This document shows, piece by piece, positions 41,445 through 50,233 of a stretch of DNA of 64,000 nucleotides; position 1 is the first letter of the stretch, and every line of letters starts with the position of its first letter. The notes beneath the pieces were generated by a model that did no database searches, was not told where the DNA came from, and saw only the letters and a program-made list of their open reading frames with translations. The translations under genes and the position numbers were made by a program. Origin of the DNA: JAWHTC01 sp032586155 (lineage in GTDB: Bacteria > Pseudomonadota > Alphaproteobacteria > Rhodobacterales > Rhodobacteraceae); contig NZ_JAWHTC010000004.1 of the NCBI RefSeq assembly GCF_032586155.1, positions 248,001-312,000 on the forward strand, in the 5' to 3' direction.

Positions 41445-42059
41445 TTAGCGCGGAAGGGTTAACGGTTCGGCGAGGGCGGATTGCAAATCGTCTTCGCTGA
41501 TCATGTTGAGCTTTGCCATGTCGCGCAGGACACTATCGCGGCGCTCCAGCGCCACGTCTGTTGAGCTGCTGAAGCGGGAGGGCGCCTCGAGAAATCCTGC
41601 GAGCGTCGCTGTTTGCGCCAGTGACAACTGATCTGATCCTCGCAGGAAAAACCGACGGGCAGCTGTGTCATGTCCGCGCGCGCCCTGTCCGAAATCGACG
41701 TGTTGCAGGAGCAGGCAGACCATGTCGTCATGTGTTCCCCGGGCCGCAAGCACAAGCGTCATCGCGATCTTTCGAGATTGAAGTTTCGCAGCAGATTCTG
41801 TCGGATACGCTTGGCGCAGAAGGAGTTCCGCTGCGGTGACAGTGATGATGCTGGCCGCACGAGGGCGGTTGCGAAACTCGTGATCCTCGGCGGCGATGAC
41901 GGCGTCGATCCAGAGCGGCTCGATGGTTTCGCACAGGCGTTTGGCGGCCTTAATCTCGGGGGTGAAGTCGACCTCGGCCTGAATCGGGTTGGCAAGAAAA
42001 AGCCCGAGCACCAGCGCCACCAGAAATCGCATGAACGGCGCGGGGCGTCGGCAGGCCAT
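41445..42059 (-). CDS. Exported stand-alone GT51 transglycosylase-like protein (short)
   Basis: The 204-residue protein has a signal peptide or anchor (about 10-29, 'MRFLVALVLGLFLANPIQA') and then a region resembling GT51 peptidoglycan transglycosylase: 'WIDAVIAAEDHEFRNRP' like the catalytic E-D-x-x-F motif, and at the end 'QLSLAQTATLAGFLEAPSRFSSSTDVALERRDSVLRDMAKLNMISEDDLQSALAEPL', the usual closing helices. The middle is shortened and poorly conserved, and no transpeptidase domain follows. It could be a reduced enzyme, an inactive relative or a remnant. It starts 5 bases after the moaA stop (42059); an alternative start is 42032. Confidence 0.68.
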   Translation of the reverse strand: MACRRPAPFMRFLVALVLGLFLANPIQAEVDFTPEIKAAKRLCETIEPLWIDAVIAAEDHEFRNRPRAASIITVTAAELLLRQAYPTESAAKLQSRKIAMTLVLAARGTHDDMVCLLLQHVDFGQGARGHDTAARRFFLRGSDQLSLAQTATLAGFLEAPSRFSSSTDVALERRDSVLRDMAKLNMISEDDLQSALAEPLTLPR

Positions 42060-42064
42060 AACGC

Positions 42065-43072
42065 TCAGCCGCCGGTGTGGCTCATATGGCGGGACATCTT
42101 GCCGGCAACATCCTGCCGGGAGTAGTCGAAATCATGGCCCTTGGGCTTCAGACGGATGGCCTCGCGGATAGCCTCTTCGAGAAGGGCATCGTCTTCGGAA
42201 GCGCGCAGGGGCACGCGCAGGTCGGCGCGGTCTTCCTGGCCGAGGCACATGTAAAGCTCGCCGGTGCAGGTCAGGCGCACGCGGTTGCAGCTTTCACAGA
42301 AGTTATGAGTGAGCGGAGTGATGAAGCCGACTTTCTGGCCGGTTTCCTCAATCCGCACGTAACGGGCCGGCCCGCCGGTGCTCTCGGACAGATCGGTCAA
42401 CGTGTAGTGCTCGGCCAGCTTGGCCCGCAGTTCTTTCAGCGGCCAGTATTGGCCCAGCCGTGTCAGCCCGTCGATGTCGTCGCCCATTGGCATGACCTCG
42501 ATCCAGGTCAGGTCCATGTCGCGCGAGGCCACCCATTCGGTCAGCCCGAGCAATTCGTCATCGTTGAACCCCTTGAGGCCGACGGCATTGATCTTGACCC
42601 TGAGGCCCGCATTCTGGGCTGCGTCAATGCCGCGGATGACATTGTCGAGCTTGCCCCAGCGGGTGATGTCGGAAAATTTCTTGGCATCCAGCGTGTCGAG
42701 CGAAATGTTCACCCGGCGCATGCCAGCGGCAAAAAGATCATCGGCAAAGCGGTGCAGCTGCGAGCCGTTGGTGGTGAGCGTCAGTTCCTTGAGCGCGCCG
42801 CTTTCAAGATGTCGGGACATGGCGTTGAAAAAGGTCATGATGCCCCGGCGTACCAAGGGCTCGCCACCGGTGATGCGCAGTTTCTTGACCCCAAGGCGGA
42901 TAAAGGCGGTAGATATCCGGTCCAGCTCTTCCAGGGTCAGCAAGTCGCGCTTGGGCAGGAAGGTCATGTTTTCCGACATGCAATAGGTGCAGCGGAAGTC
43001 GCAGCGGTCGGTGACCGAGAGGCGCAGATAGGAGACCGGGCGCTGGAAGGGATCGATAAGAGGTGCTGTCAT
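42065..43072 (-). CDS. moaA: GTP 3',8-cyclase (molybdenum cofactor biosynthesis, MoaA)
   Basis: This radical-SAM enzyme rearranges GTP to 3',8-cyclo-GTP, the first step of molybdopterin synthesis. The 335-residue protein has the N-terminal cluster motif C24-DFR-C28-TY-C31 and the C-terminal second cluster 'FCESCNRVRLTCTGELYMC'. It ends in '-HTGG', the Gly-Gly tail needed for activity in this family. Also seen: 'RITGGEPLVR' and 'NISLDTLDAKKF'. The ATG at 43072 matches the family start; a longer frame to 43342 does not. No other moa genes lie nearby in the window. Confidence 0.96.
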   Translation of the reverse strand: MTAPLIDPFQRPVSYLRLSVTDRCDFRCTYCMSENMTFLPKRDLLTLEELDRISTAFIRLGVKKLRITGGEPLVRRGIMTFFNAMSRHLESGALKELTLTTNGSQLHRFADDLFAAGMRRVNISLDTLDAKKFSDITRWGKLDNVIRGIDAAQNAGLRVKINAVGLKGFNDDELLGLTEWVASRDMDLTWIEVMPMGDDIDGLTRLGQYWPLKELRAKLAEHYTLTDLSESTGGPARYVRIEETGQKVGFITPLTHNFCESCNRVRLTCTGELYMCLGQEDRADLRVPLRASEDDALLEEAIREAIRLKPKGHDFDYSRQDVAGKMSRHMSHTGG

Positions 43073-43161
43073 GACCGGGCAAAGGTAGTTCCCGGCGGAG
43101 GGTCGCGCAAGGGTAATTTCTTGCAATTGATGCTTTGGCCGCAGGCGTCTAGGGTCGGGCC

Positions 43162-43671
43162 ATGATGCGGGTAGTTGTGGCAGTCTTGGTGATGGGGCTG
43201 GGCGCGGGATGCGCCCAGATTCAGAAGGAAACGGCAAAGCCGATGGTCGTGGTTGCTGATAGTGGCCAGATTCGGCCAGTGGCGCGGCCAGTGGCGTTGA
43301 AGCCGGCGAAGAGGCCGCCTGCCAATGCACGTACCGTGGCACAGTTCGACACCACCAGCAGGGAAGAGAAGAAAGCCGCCGAGGTCGAGGCCAAGCAAGC
43401 GCAGCAAAGCGGTGAGGGGCGGCTGCTGGGGCGGACAGTGGCCTCGCTTGGCGATCCGGCCGACCCGGGGTTATGGATCAAGACGCCGCTGGTTGATGCC
43501 CCTGCCCAGGGACGGGTGATCTATCCGGTGAATGGCAAAGGCGTGCAACTGGACCTGATCCCGATTGACGGGCCGAAAACCGCTGGAAGCCGGATATCGC
43601 TGGCAGCGTTGCGAGTGATCGGGGCGCCCTTGGCGGGGCTGCCCGAGGTTGAGGTTTATCAGCAGGATTAG
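43162..43671 (+). CDS. Putative lipoprotein of unknown function
   Basis: The 169-residue protein begins with a lipoprotein-like signal (M-M-R-V-V-V-A-V-L-V-M-G-L-G-A-G-C, Cys17; the -3 residue is Gly, so the lipobox is not canonical). A Lys/Ala/Gln-rich linker (about 45-85) leads to a conserved domain ('GRLLGRTVASLGDPADPGLWIKTPLVDAPAQGRVIYPVNGKGVQLDLIPIDG'). I recall similar roseobacter proteins being labelled 'D-galactarate dehydratase' in databases without basis. The role is unknown. It diverges from moaA across 89 bases. Confidence 0.7.
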   Translation: MMRVVVAVLVMGLGAGCAQIQKETAKPMVVVADSGQIRPVARPVALKPAKRPPANARTVAQFDTTSREEKKAAEVEAKQAQQSGEGRLLGRTVASLGDPADPGLWIKTPLVDAPAQGRVIYPVNGKGVQLDLIPIDGPKTAGSRISLAALRVIGAPLAGLPEVEVYQQD

Positions 43672-43766
43672 CGGAGACCGCGAAAGCGTCTCCCGCGCGC
43701 CCAACCCGACACTTTCGGGCGTGCGATCCCTGAATGGAGAGCTGAGCGCTGGGTGAGGCCGCAGGA

Positions 43767-43801
43767 GCCTCCGGCGGGGATATTTGTGGCAAAAGGAAGA
43801 G
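43767..43801 (+). repeat. Copy of the dispersed intergenic repeat (GCCTCCGGCGGGG-ATATTT form)
   Basis: Differs from the copy at 27111-27145 at one position (TTTGTGGC instead of TTTGGGGC). It lies between the convergent lipoprotein and AlkD-like genes. Confidence 0.65.
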
Positions 43802-43812
43802 GGCGGTCGATC

Positions 43813-44493
43813 TTAGGTTTTTAGGTACTTGCCAGCTTCCTTGCGGGCGAAGGGTTTCATCCGCTCGCCGTATTGGTCGAGGAAGGCGCGGGTGCGTTCT
43901 GGGTCGTGTTTTGACAGGTCACGCAGCCACCAGGCGACGGACTTCTGGATGAACCAGTCTGGGTCATCGACATATCCGGCGGCCCAGCCGAGGATGCGGT
44001 CGCGGATAGCAAGGTCGGCGGGTTTGGGGTGGTTCTGCTTGGTCCAGGACAGAGTGATCACCAATGCAGCACGGCGGGTCCACATGTGACCGGAACTGGT
44101 CCAAGATTCGACCGTGTCGATGCGGGTGGGATCAGCAATCAGGCGCCTCGAGCCGGCCATGCAGGCGTGATCGGCAATTGCCCAGCTATCGAAATCCGGG
44201 ACCCAGGATTGAATGAGCGTCCAAGCCGCATCGTCGGGGCGGATGCGCGCCTGGGTCAGCAGTTTTGCAGCCGCGACGCGGGCCTCGAAGATGTCGGTCT
44301 GCCAGAGCTGATCGGCCAGGGTGACCCGTTCAGCTATCGTCAGGGTCTGGCGCCATATCTTGGTGATGTCGTTCAGAGCGGGGTTTGGGATGCCCAGGAC
44401 TTTGCTGGTTTGTTTGTGATACTTCGCCTGACCCTCGGCGCGCCCCGGTTCGATATGGGCCTTAAGAGTTTCAAGGGCCTCGTCCAGGGTCAT
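43813..44493 (-). CDS. AlkD-like DNA alkylation repair protein
   Basis: The 226-residue all-helical protein resembles the DNA alkylation repair (AlkD/HEAT-like) family, which excises positively charged alkylated bases without flipping them. Landmarks: 'YHKQTSKVLGIPNPALNDITKIW', 'ADQLWQTDIFEARVAAAKLLTQ', 'FDSWAIADHAC', 'SGHMWTRRAALVITL', 'DPDWFIQKSVAWWLRDLSKHDPERTRAFLDQYG' and the C-terminal 'FARKEAGKYL'. The last part holds the W-x-x-K/Q-S-V-A-W pattern and the Asp of this fold. Start 44493 (ATG overlapping the upstream stop as ATGA) is preferred to the longer 44577 frame. Confidence 0.88.
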   Translation of the reverse strand: MTLDEALETLKAHIEPGRAEGQAKYHKQTSKVLGIPNPALNDITKIWRQTLTIAERVTLADQLWQTDIFEARVAAAKLLTQARIRPDDAAWTLIQSWVPDFDSWAIADHACMAGSRRLIADPTRIDTVESWTSSGHMWTRRAALVITLSWTKQNHPKPADLAIRDRILGWAAGYVDDPDWFIQKSVAWWLRDLSKHDPERTRAFLDQYGERMKPFARKEAGKYLKT

Positions 44494-45023
44494 CGTGTCG
44501 GTTTCCCGTCGATGGTCTGGCTGTTGCGTTCGCCCCAATAGGTCTTGACGCCTTCGGGGCCGCGATCCTCGCTCCACTTGTCGAGCGCGCCGCGGTCAGA
44601 TTGAAACTCCATAAAGGGCACGGCATAGCCACAGGAAGTCTGAACCAGGTCGATGGACATGTCATAGACCTGTCGCGCACCCACATGGGGGGGGAAATTG
44701 GCGTCGAGATCGACGAATTCGGCATCCTCGGCATGAATGGTGCGGGCGGTGCCATAGGCGCGCAGAATGAGCGGGCGTGTGGTGAAGGAGCACCACATCA
44801 GTGTCATGCGATTGGCCTGTAAGAGGTGGCCGGCGGTTTCATTGCCCGAGCCGGTGAGGTTGCGCCACAGAATGCGATTTGGCCCCAACACACGCAGCGC
44901 ATCGCCACCCTTGGGGGAGACGTTGACCCGGCCATCCGGTGCCGCACTGGCAACAAAGAAGATGTGCTGCTCTTCGATGAACTTGATATGCGCGTCGTCG
45001 AGAGCGGCAAACTGCTTGGCCAT
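44490..45023 (-). CDS. Pyridoxamine-5'-phosphate-oxidase-like flavoprotein
   Basis: The 177-residue protein has a split-barrel flavin-binding fold of the PNPOx-like group: 'HIKFIEEQHIFFVASAAPDGRVNVSPKGGDALRVLGPNRILWRNLTGSGNETAGHLLQANRMTLMWCSF'. This branch is usually annotated 'pyridoxamine 5'-phosphate oxidase family'; most of its members do not make PLP. The reaction here is unknown. Start and stop are coupled on both sides: it begins in the glmS stop (TAATG) and ends overlapping the AlkD-like start (ATGA). Confidence 0.87.
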   Translation of the reverse strand: MAKQFAALDDAHIKFIEEQHIFFVASAAPDGRVNVSPKGGDALRVLGPNRILWRNLTGSGNETAGHLLQANRMTLMWCSFTTRPLILRAYGTARTIHAEDAEFVDLDANFPPHVGARQVYDMSIDLVQTSCGYAVPFMEFQSDRGALDKWSEDRGPEGVKTYWGERNSQTIDGKPTR

Positions 45024-46846
45024 TATTCCACCGTCACCGACTTGGCGAGGTTGCGCGGTTGGTCCACATCGGTGCCCTTGGCGACGGCGGTGTGATAGGC
45101 CAGAAGCTGCGCGGGCAGGGCATAGAGAATCGGAGCGAGGACGTCGGCAATCTGCGGCATCAGCAGGGTGATCCAGGCATCTTCAGCAGCCTCGGCGGCA
45201 CCGGATTCGTCCGTGATCAGAACCACGCGGCCACCGCGTGCAATGACCTCCTGCATGTTCGAGGTGGTTTTGTCAAAAAGCCCGTCGCGTGGCGCCATGA
45301 CGACCACGGGCACATGTTTATCGATCAGCGCGATCGGGCCGTGCTTGAGTTCGCCGGAGGCATAAGCTTCGGCATGTATATAGCTGATTTCTTTCAATTT
45401 CAAAGCGCCCTCGAGGGCGAGGGGATACATAAGGCCACGGCCCAGGAAAAGAATATCGCGGGCCTCGGCCAGTTTGCGCGCAGCGTCGGCCATGGTGCTT
45501 GAGCCCTCCATCGCCGTGTTGAAGGCCGCGGGCAACGAGCGTAGCTGGCTGAGGTGGTCGGCGAGCGCGTCAGCGTCCATGATACCGCGGTCCCGGGCGG
45601 CCTTGAGGGCCAGCATCAGAAGCACGGTCAATTGGCATGTGAAGGCCTTGGTCGAAGCGACACCTATCTCGGTTCCTGCCAGGATCGGCAGGGCCAGATC
45701 GCTTTCGCGAGCGATCGAGCTTTCCGGTACGTTGACCACCGAGAGGATCGTGTCGGCGCGGCCCTCGCAATAGCGCAGGGCGGCCAGCGTATCGGCGGTT
45801 TCGCCCGACTGGCTGACGAAGAGCGCGGCGGTGCGGGCGGTGATCGGCGGTTCGCGGTAGCGGAATTCCGAAGCGATATCGACCTCGACCGGGATGCCGG
45901 CCAGTTGCTCGAACCAGTATTTCGCGGTCAGGCAGGCATAGAAGGCCGTGCCGCAGGCGACCATGGTCAGGCGGTCGATCTTGGTGAAGTCGATGCCATT
46001 GCCGGGCAGGGTGATGTCGCGCCCGTCGGCCGAAAGGTAATGCATGATTGCCTCGCCGATGACGCGGGGCTGTTCGGCGATTTCCTTGGCCATGAAATGT
46101 TTATGGCCGCCCTTATCGACCTGGCCAGAGTCGATGGCGACGGTGCGGATTTCGCGATTGGCGGTTGTACCGTGTTTGTCGGTGATCTCAACGCTTTGGC
46201 GGGTGACGACGGCAAAATCGCCTTCTTCGAGATAGGTTATGCGGTCGGTCATGGGGGCGAGCGCGATGGCGTCGGAGCCCACGAACATTTCGCCGTCGCC
46301 ATAACCGATCGCCAGAGGCGAGCCCTGGCGGGCAGCAACCAGAAGGTCTTCTTCGCCGTCAAACAGGAAACAGAGCGCGTAGGCACCCTCGAGTTGGTCG
46401 ACGGTGGCGCGGGCGGCGTCGCGCGGGGATAGCCCCAGATCCATGTGGTGCTGGGTCAACAGGGCGACGGTTTCGGTGTCGGTCTCGGTGACGAAACCGA
46501 TGCCCTTGGCCGCCAGATTGGCGCGGATTTCGCGAAAATTCTCGATGATTCCGTTATGCACCACGGCCACGGGACCGGCGCGGTGTGGGTGGGCATTGTC
46601 GACCGTGGGCGCGCCATGGGTGGCCCAGCGGGTATGGCCGATCCCGGCCTTGCCGGGCAGGGGATCGTGCACCAGAAGGTCAGAGAGGTTGACCAGTTTT
46701 CCAACGGCGCGGCGGCGGTCGAGATGACCGTCGTTCAGCGTGGCGATGCCGGCGCTGTCATAGCCGCGATACTCCAGCCGCTTGAGGGCTTCGACCAAAA
46801 GGGGGGCGGCCTCGTGATCACCCAGAACGCCAATGATTCCACACAT
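45023..46846 (-). CDS. glmS: Glutamine-fructose-6-phosphate aminotransferase
   Basis: GlmS makes glucosamine-6-phosphate from fructose-6-phosphate and glutamine, the first step toward UDP-GlcNAc. The 607-residue protein has the N-terminal nucleophile C2 in 'MCGIIGVLGD', 'RWATHGAPTVDNAHPH', two SIS sugar-isomerase domains ('SQSGETADTLAALRYC', about 350; 'LGRGLMYPLALEGALKLKEISYIHAEAYASGELKHGPIALI', about 475) and the C-terminal 'DQPRNLAKSVTVE'. It directly follows glmU in the same operon. No glmS ribozyme or sRNA-like leader is visible, as the gap from glmU is nil. Confidence 0.97.
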   Translation of the reverse strand: MCGIIGVLGDHEAAPLLVEALKRLEYRGYDSAGIATLNDGHLDRRRAVGKLVNLSDLLVHDPLPGKAGIGHTRWATHGAPTVDNAHPHRAGPVAVVHNGIIENFREIRANLAAKGIGFVTETDTETVALLTQHHMDLGLSPRDAARATVDQLEGAYALCFLFDGEEDLLVAARQGSPLAIGYGDGEMFVGSDAIALAPMTDRITYLEEGDFAVVTRQSVEITDKHGTTANREIRTVAIDSGQVDKGGHKHFMAKEIAEQPRVIGEAIMHYLSADGRDITLPGNGIDFTKIDRLTMVACGTAFYACLTAKYWFEQLAGIPVEVDIASEFRYREPPITARTAALFVSQSGETADTLAALRYCEGRADTILSVVNVPESSIARESDLALPILAGTEIGVASTKAFTCQLTVLLMLALKAARDRGIMDADALADHLSQLRSLPAAFNTAMEGSSTMADAARKLAEARDILFLGRGLMYPLALEGALKLKEISYIHAEAYASGELKHGPIALIDKHVPVVVMAPRDGLFDKTTSNMQEVIARGGRVVLITDESGAAEAAEDAWITLLMPQIADVLAPILYALPAQLLAYHTAVAKGTDVDQPRNLAKSVTVE

Positions 46847-48202
46847 TTATCCGCGTTCCTTCATCTGTTTTTCTTTCTTGGCCCGCAGGATGTTCATTAG
46901 TTTGCGGGCAAATCCGGGTTTGTTGACTTGCTCGGCGCGGCTGATCGCCATGGCACCATCGGGCACGTCCTTGTTGACCACTGCGCCTGTGGCGGTCATG
47001 GCTTCGTCGCCCACGGCGACCGGTGCGATCAGCATGGTGTTAGAGCCGATAAAGGACCGCGCACCAATGGTGGTCTTGTGCTTCATCACACCATCATAGT
47101 TGCAGGTGATGGTGCCTGCGCCAATATTGGTGGCCTCGCCGACCTCGGCATCGCCGATATAGGTCAGGTGATTGGCCTTGGCTCCTTCAGCGAGCGTGGC
47201 ATTTTTGATCTCGACGAAATTGCCGACATGGGTGTTTTCGGCCAGCTCCGCACCTGGGCGCAGGCGGGCATAAGGACCGACGATGGCACCGCGTGACACA
47301 TGCGCCCCCTCGATATGGGTGAAGGCCCGGATGTGGGCGCCGGATTCGATGGTCGCGCCGGGGCCGAAGACCACGTTGGGTTCGATCAGTGCGTCGCGGC
47401 CAATGACCGTGTCATGGGCAAAATAGACGGTTTCGGGGGCCATCAGCGTGACGCTGTTTTCAAGAGCCTCGGCGCGGGCGCGGGATTGGAATTCCGCCTC
47501 GGCCTCGGCGAGTTGGGCGCGGGAATTGACGCCGAGGGTTTCGGCCTCGTCACAGGTGACAGCGGTAGCCGAAAGCCCCTGCGCATTGGCGATGCCGATG
47601 ATGTCCGTAAGGTAGTATTCACCGCTGGCGTTGTCGCTGTTCACGTCATCAAGCAGGGAAAACAGCATTTCCGTACGCGCCATGATAACGCCAGAATTGC
47701 AAAGGGTTATGGTTCGTTCCTGATCCGATGCATCGTTGAACTCGACAATCCGGTCGAGCCGGTCGCCATCCATCACCAGCCGACCATAGCGACCGGGATC
47801 GGCAGCCTCGAAACCCAGCACCACGACATCGTGTTGGGCACGGGCCTTTGCCATACGGGTGAGCGTCTCGGGTCGGATGAAGGGGGTGTCGCCGTAGAGC
47901 ACGATGGCGTCCCCGCCGAACCCCGCCAGCGCCTCTTGTGCCATCTGGACCGCGTGGCCGGTACCTTGCTGCTCCTTTTGCAGGACCACCTCGGCACGCG
48001 AATCAAACTCCTGCGCGGCGGCGGCTACGGCTTCGGCCCCATGACCTGCAACAATGATCGTGCGCTCGGGATCAAATGCGGCGCCTGATTTCATCGCATG
48101 TACCAAAAGCGGCGCGAAGGCGACCTGGTGCAGAACCTTGGGGAGGTCGGATTTCATCCGTGTGCCTTTGCCTGCGGCGAGGATGATCAAAGCGGTGCTC
48201 AT
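46847..48202 (-). CDS. glmU: Bifunctional GlcN-1-P acetyltransferase / GlcNAc-1-P uridyltransferase
   Basis: GlmU makes UDP-GlcNAc in two steps. The 451-residue protein has the N-terminal pyrophosphorylase domain ('LAAGKGTRMKSDLPKVLH', 'VLYGDTPFI', about 1-230) and the left-handed beta-helix acetyltransferase domain with hexapeptide repeats ('GPYARLRPGAELAENTHVGNFVEIKNATLAEGAKANHLTYIGDAEVGEATNIGAGTITCNYDG', about 250-450). The ATG at 48202 replaces a longer frame to 48262 because the family starts at 'MSTALIILAAGKG'. It lies upstream of glmS and diverges from gph. It supplies peptidoglycan and LPS precursors. Confidence 0.97.
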   Translation of the reverse strand: MSTALIILAAGKGTRMKSDLPKVLHQVAFAPLLVHAMKSGAAFDPERTIIVAGHGAEAVAAAAQEFDSRAEVVLQKEQQGTGHAVQMAQEALAGFGGDAIVLYGDTPFIRPETLTRMAKARAQHDVVVLGFEAADPGRYGRLVMDGDRLDRIVEFNDASDQERTITLCNSGVIMARTEMLFSLLDDVNSDNASGEYYLTDIIGIANAQGLSATAVTCDEAETLGVNSRAQLAEAEAEFQSRARAEALENSVTLMAPETVYFAHDTVIGRDALIEPNVVFGPGATIESGAHIRAFTHIEGAHVSRGAIVGPYARLRPGAELAENTHVGNFVEIKNATLAEGAKANHLTYIGDAEVGEATNIGAGTITCNYDGVMKHKTTIGARSFIGSNTMLIAPVAVGDEAMTATGAVVNKDVPDGAMAISRAEQVNKPGFARKLMNILRAKKEKQMKERG

Positions 48203-48332
48203 AAAGGTTTCTCTTGTTATTTTCTTTGGGTGACGTTTTATCCGGTTGAAAGCGCGTGGCAAGGGCCGCCACGTTCAACATAGATTGCGGAATGTGACGG
48301 CATGCGGCGGAATACTGCTGCGAGAGGGTACG

Positions 48333-48995
48333 ATGAAGACGGTGATTTTCGATCTGGACGGGACGCTGGCGGATACTTCGGGCGACCTGATCGGCGCGGC
48401 CAACGCCTGTTTTCGCGAGATGGGAGCGGGGGATGTTCTGGATCCAGCGCGCGATGCCGGAACCGCGCTGCGCGGTGGCAAGGCGATGTTGCGGTTGGGG
48501 CTGACCCGATTGGAGGCGCTGGACGAGGCGGTCATTGACCGGTGGTATCCGCGGCTTCTCGAAGTTTATGGTGAAGAGCTTGACCATCATACGGTGATGT
48601 ATCCCGGCGCGATGGAAGCGGTTGCAACGCTGGACAGTGCGGGCTTTGGCGTGGGTATCTGTACCAACAAGCCCGAGGCCTTGGCCGAGGAACTGCTGCG
48701 ACGGCTTGGTGTGCGGGATGCGTTTCATTCGCTTGTCGGCGCCGATACGCTGCCTATGCGCAAGCCCGATCCCGAACCTCTGTTCGAGGCGGCGCGCCGG
48801 GCCGGGGGGCATCCTGAGAAATGCCTGCTGGTCGGCGATAGCGATACCGACCGCAAAACGGCGCGAGCTGCAAGGGTGCCGTGTATCCTGGTCGAGTTCG
48901 GCCCTTCGGGCGAGGACATGGCGGCGCTGGAACCCGAGGCGCTGATCGGGGCGTTTGGCGAGTTGCACGGCGTTGTCGAACGGTTGTTGGGATAG
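48333..48995 (+). CDS. gph: HAD-family phosphatase, phosphoglycolate-phosphatase-like
   Basis: The 220-residue haloacid-dehalogenase-type phosphatase resembles Gph, which removes phosphate from 2-phosphoglycolate. Motif I is 'FDLDGTLADT' (6-15), motif II 'ICTNKP', motif III 'MRKPDPEPLFEAARRAGG' and motif IV 'LVGDSDTDRKTARAARVPCILVEFG'. A small helical cap domain lies between 15 and 90. Residues are all in place. The substrate is not certain; other HAD phosphatases look alike. GAGAGGG precedes the ATG at 48333. The next gene starts 4 bases after its stop. Confidence 0.85.
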   Translation: MKTVIFDLDGTLADTSGDLIGAANACFREMGAGDVLDPARDAGTALRGGKAMLRLGLTRLEALDEAVIDRWYPRLLEVYGEELDHHTVMYPGAMEAVATLDSAGFGVGICTNKPEALAEELLRRLGVRDAFHSLVGADTLPMRKPDPEPLFEAARRAGGHPEKCLLVGDSDTDRKTARAARVPCILVEFGPSGEDMAALEPEALIGAFGELHGVVERLLG

Positions 48996-48999
48996 GGCC

Positions 49000-50190
49000 A
49001 TGGAGACGTTCAAAGGCAATTTCACTCAGCAGGAGCCGATCCCCGACGAGGCAATCGAGGCCGCCGTCGCGGTCATGCAAAGCGGGCGATTGCACCGTTA
49101 CAACGTGGCCGAGGGTGAAGCCGGGGCAGCGGCGCTTTTGGAGCAGGAGTTTGCAGAGGCTATGGGCGCGAATTTCTGCCTTGCCGTGGCCTCGGGCGGT
49201 TATGCGCTGGCCTGTGCCTTGCGCGCGGTGGGGGTGAAGCCGGGTGACAGAGTGTTGACCAACGCCTTTACCTTGGCGCCTGTGCCGGGCGCGATCGCCA
49301 GTGTCGGTGCTGTGCCGGTTTTTGTTGGCGTGACCGAGGATCTGGTGATCAACCTCGACGACCTGCGTGCCAAGCTGGATCACACCGAAGTGCTGTTGCT
49401 CAGCCATATGCGCGGGCATCTTTGCGATATGGATCGGCTGATGGCACTGTGCGACGGGGCCGGGGTCACGGTCATCGAGGATTGCGCCCACACGATGGGG
49501 GCAACTTGGAAAGGGCGGCTGTCCGGTACGGATGGTCTGGTTGGCTGCTTTTCCACCCAGACCTACAAGCACCTGAATTCGGGCGAGGGTGGGCTCTTGA
49601 TCACTGATGATGCCGAAGTTGCGGCGCGAGCAGTAATGATGTCGGGTTCTTACATGCTGTACGAGCGGCATCTGGCGGTACCGGAGCCGGAGGTGTTTGA
49701 AGAGGTGAAATACCTCACGCCCAACATGTCGGGAAGAATGGACAACCTGCGTGCGGCGATCTTGCGACCGCAACTCCGCAAGCTTCCCGCGCAGTGCGAG
49801 GCGTGGAATGCGCGGTACCGCGTGGTCGAAGAGGGCTTGCGCGGTACGCCTGGGTTGCAGGTGGTCGAGCGGCCCGACGAAGAATACTATGTCGGCTCGT
49901 CGATCCAGTTCCTGTTGCTTGATTGGAGTGAAGACAAGATCGACGCGGTGATCAAGCGCTGCTCCGCCCGTGGTGTTGAGTTAAAGTGGTTCGGTGGGGC
50001 CGAGCCCGCCGGATTCACCTCGCGCTATGACAGTTGGCACTATGCCCCGTCCGAGCGGATGCCGGACAGTGATCGGGTGCTGAAGGCGATCATCGACATG
50101 CGCCTGCCGCTGACCTTCGACCTTGACGATTGCGCCCTGATCGCGCGGATCATTCGGGCCGAGGTAGGGGCGGTCTTCCAGGGCAACTGA
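49000..50190 (+). CDS. DegT/DnrJ/EryC1/StrS-family aminotransferase
   Basis: This 396-residue PLP aminotransferase of the sugar-aminotransferase family has 'SGRLHRYN', 'VASGGYALACALRAVGVKPGDRVLTNAFTLAPVPGAI' (61-100), the PLP-contact 'VIEDCAHTMGATWKGR' (D161) and the Schiff-base lysine K190 in 'GCFSTQTYKHLNSGEGGLL'. In other bacteria the family makes amino sugars for LPS or antibiotics. No sugar-pathway partners are nearby; the preceding gph gene has an unrelated function. The substrate is unknown. The C-terminal part ('SRYDSWHYAPSERMPDSDRVLKAIIDMRLPLTFD') is typical of a subgroup whose role I cannot name. Confidence 0.85.
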   Translation: METFKGNFTQQEPIPDEAIEAAVAVMQSGRLHRYNVAEGEAGAAALLEQEFAEAMGANFCLAVASGGYALACALRAVGVKPGDRVLTNAFTLAPVPGAIASVGAVPVFVGVTEDLVINLDDLRAKLDHTEVLLLSHMRGHLCDMDRLMALCDGAGVTVIEDCAHTMGATWKGRLSGTDGLVGCFSTQTYKHLNSGEGGLLITDDAEVAARAVMMSGSYMLYERHLAVPEPEVFEEVKYLTPNMSGRMDNLRAAILRPQLRKLPAQCEAWNARYRVVEEGLRGTPGLQVVERPDEEYYVGSSIQFLLLDWSEDKIDAVIKRCSARGVELKWFGGAEPAGFTSRYDSWHYAPSERMPDSDRVLKAIIDMRLPLTFDLDDCALIARIIRAEVGAVFQGN

Positions 50191-50233
50191 CGCGCCCAAC
50201 CATTGAAAACCGGGTCATGTCGCACGCGTGGGA

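Noticed and set aside
45023..46846. glmS ribozyme or GlmZ-like control region before glmS
   Set aside because: There is no intergenic space between glmU and glmS, so no leader structure is possible there.
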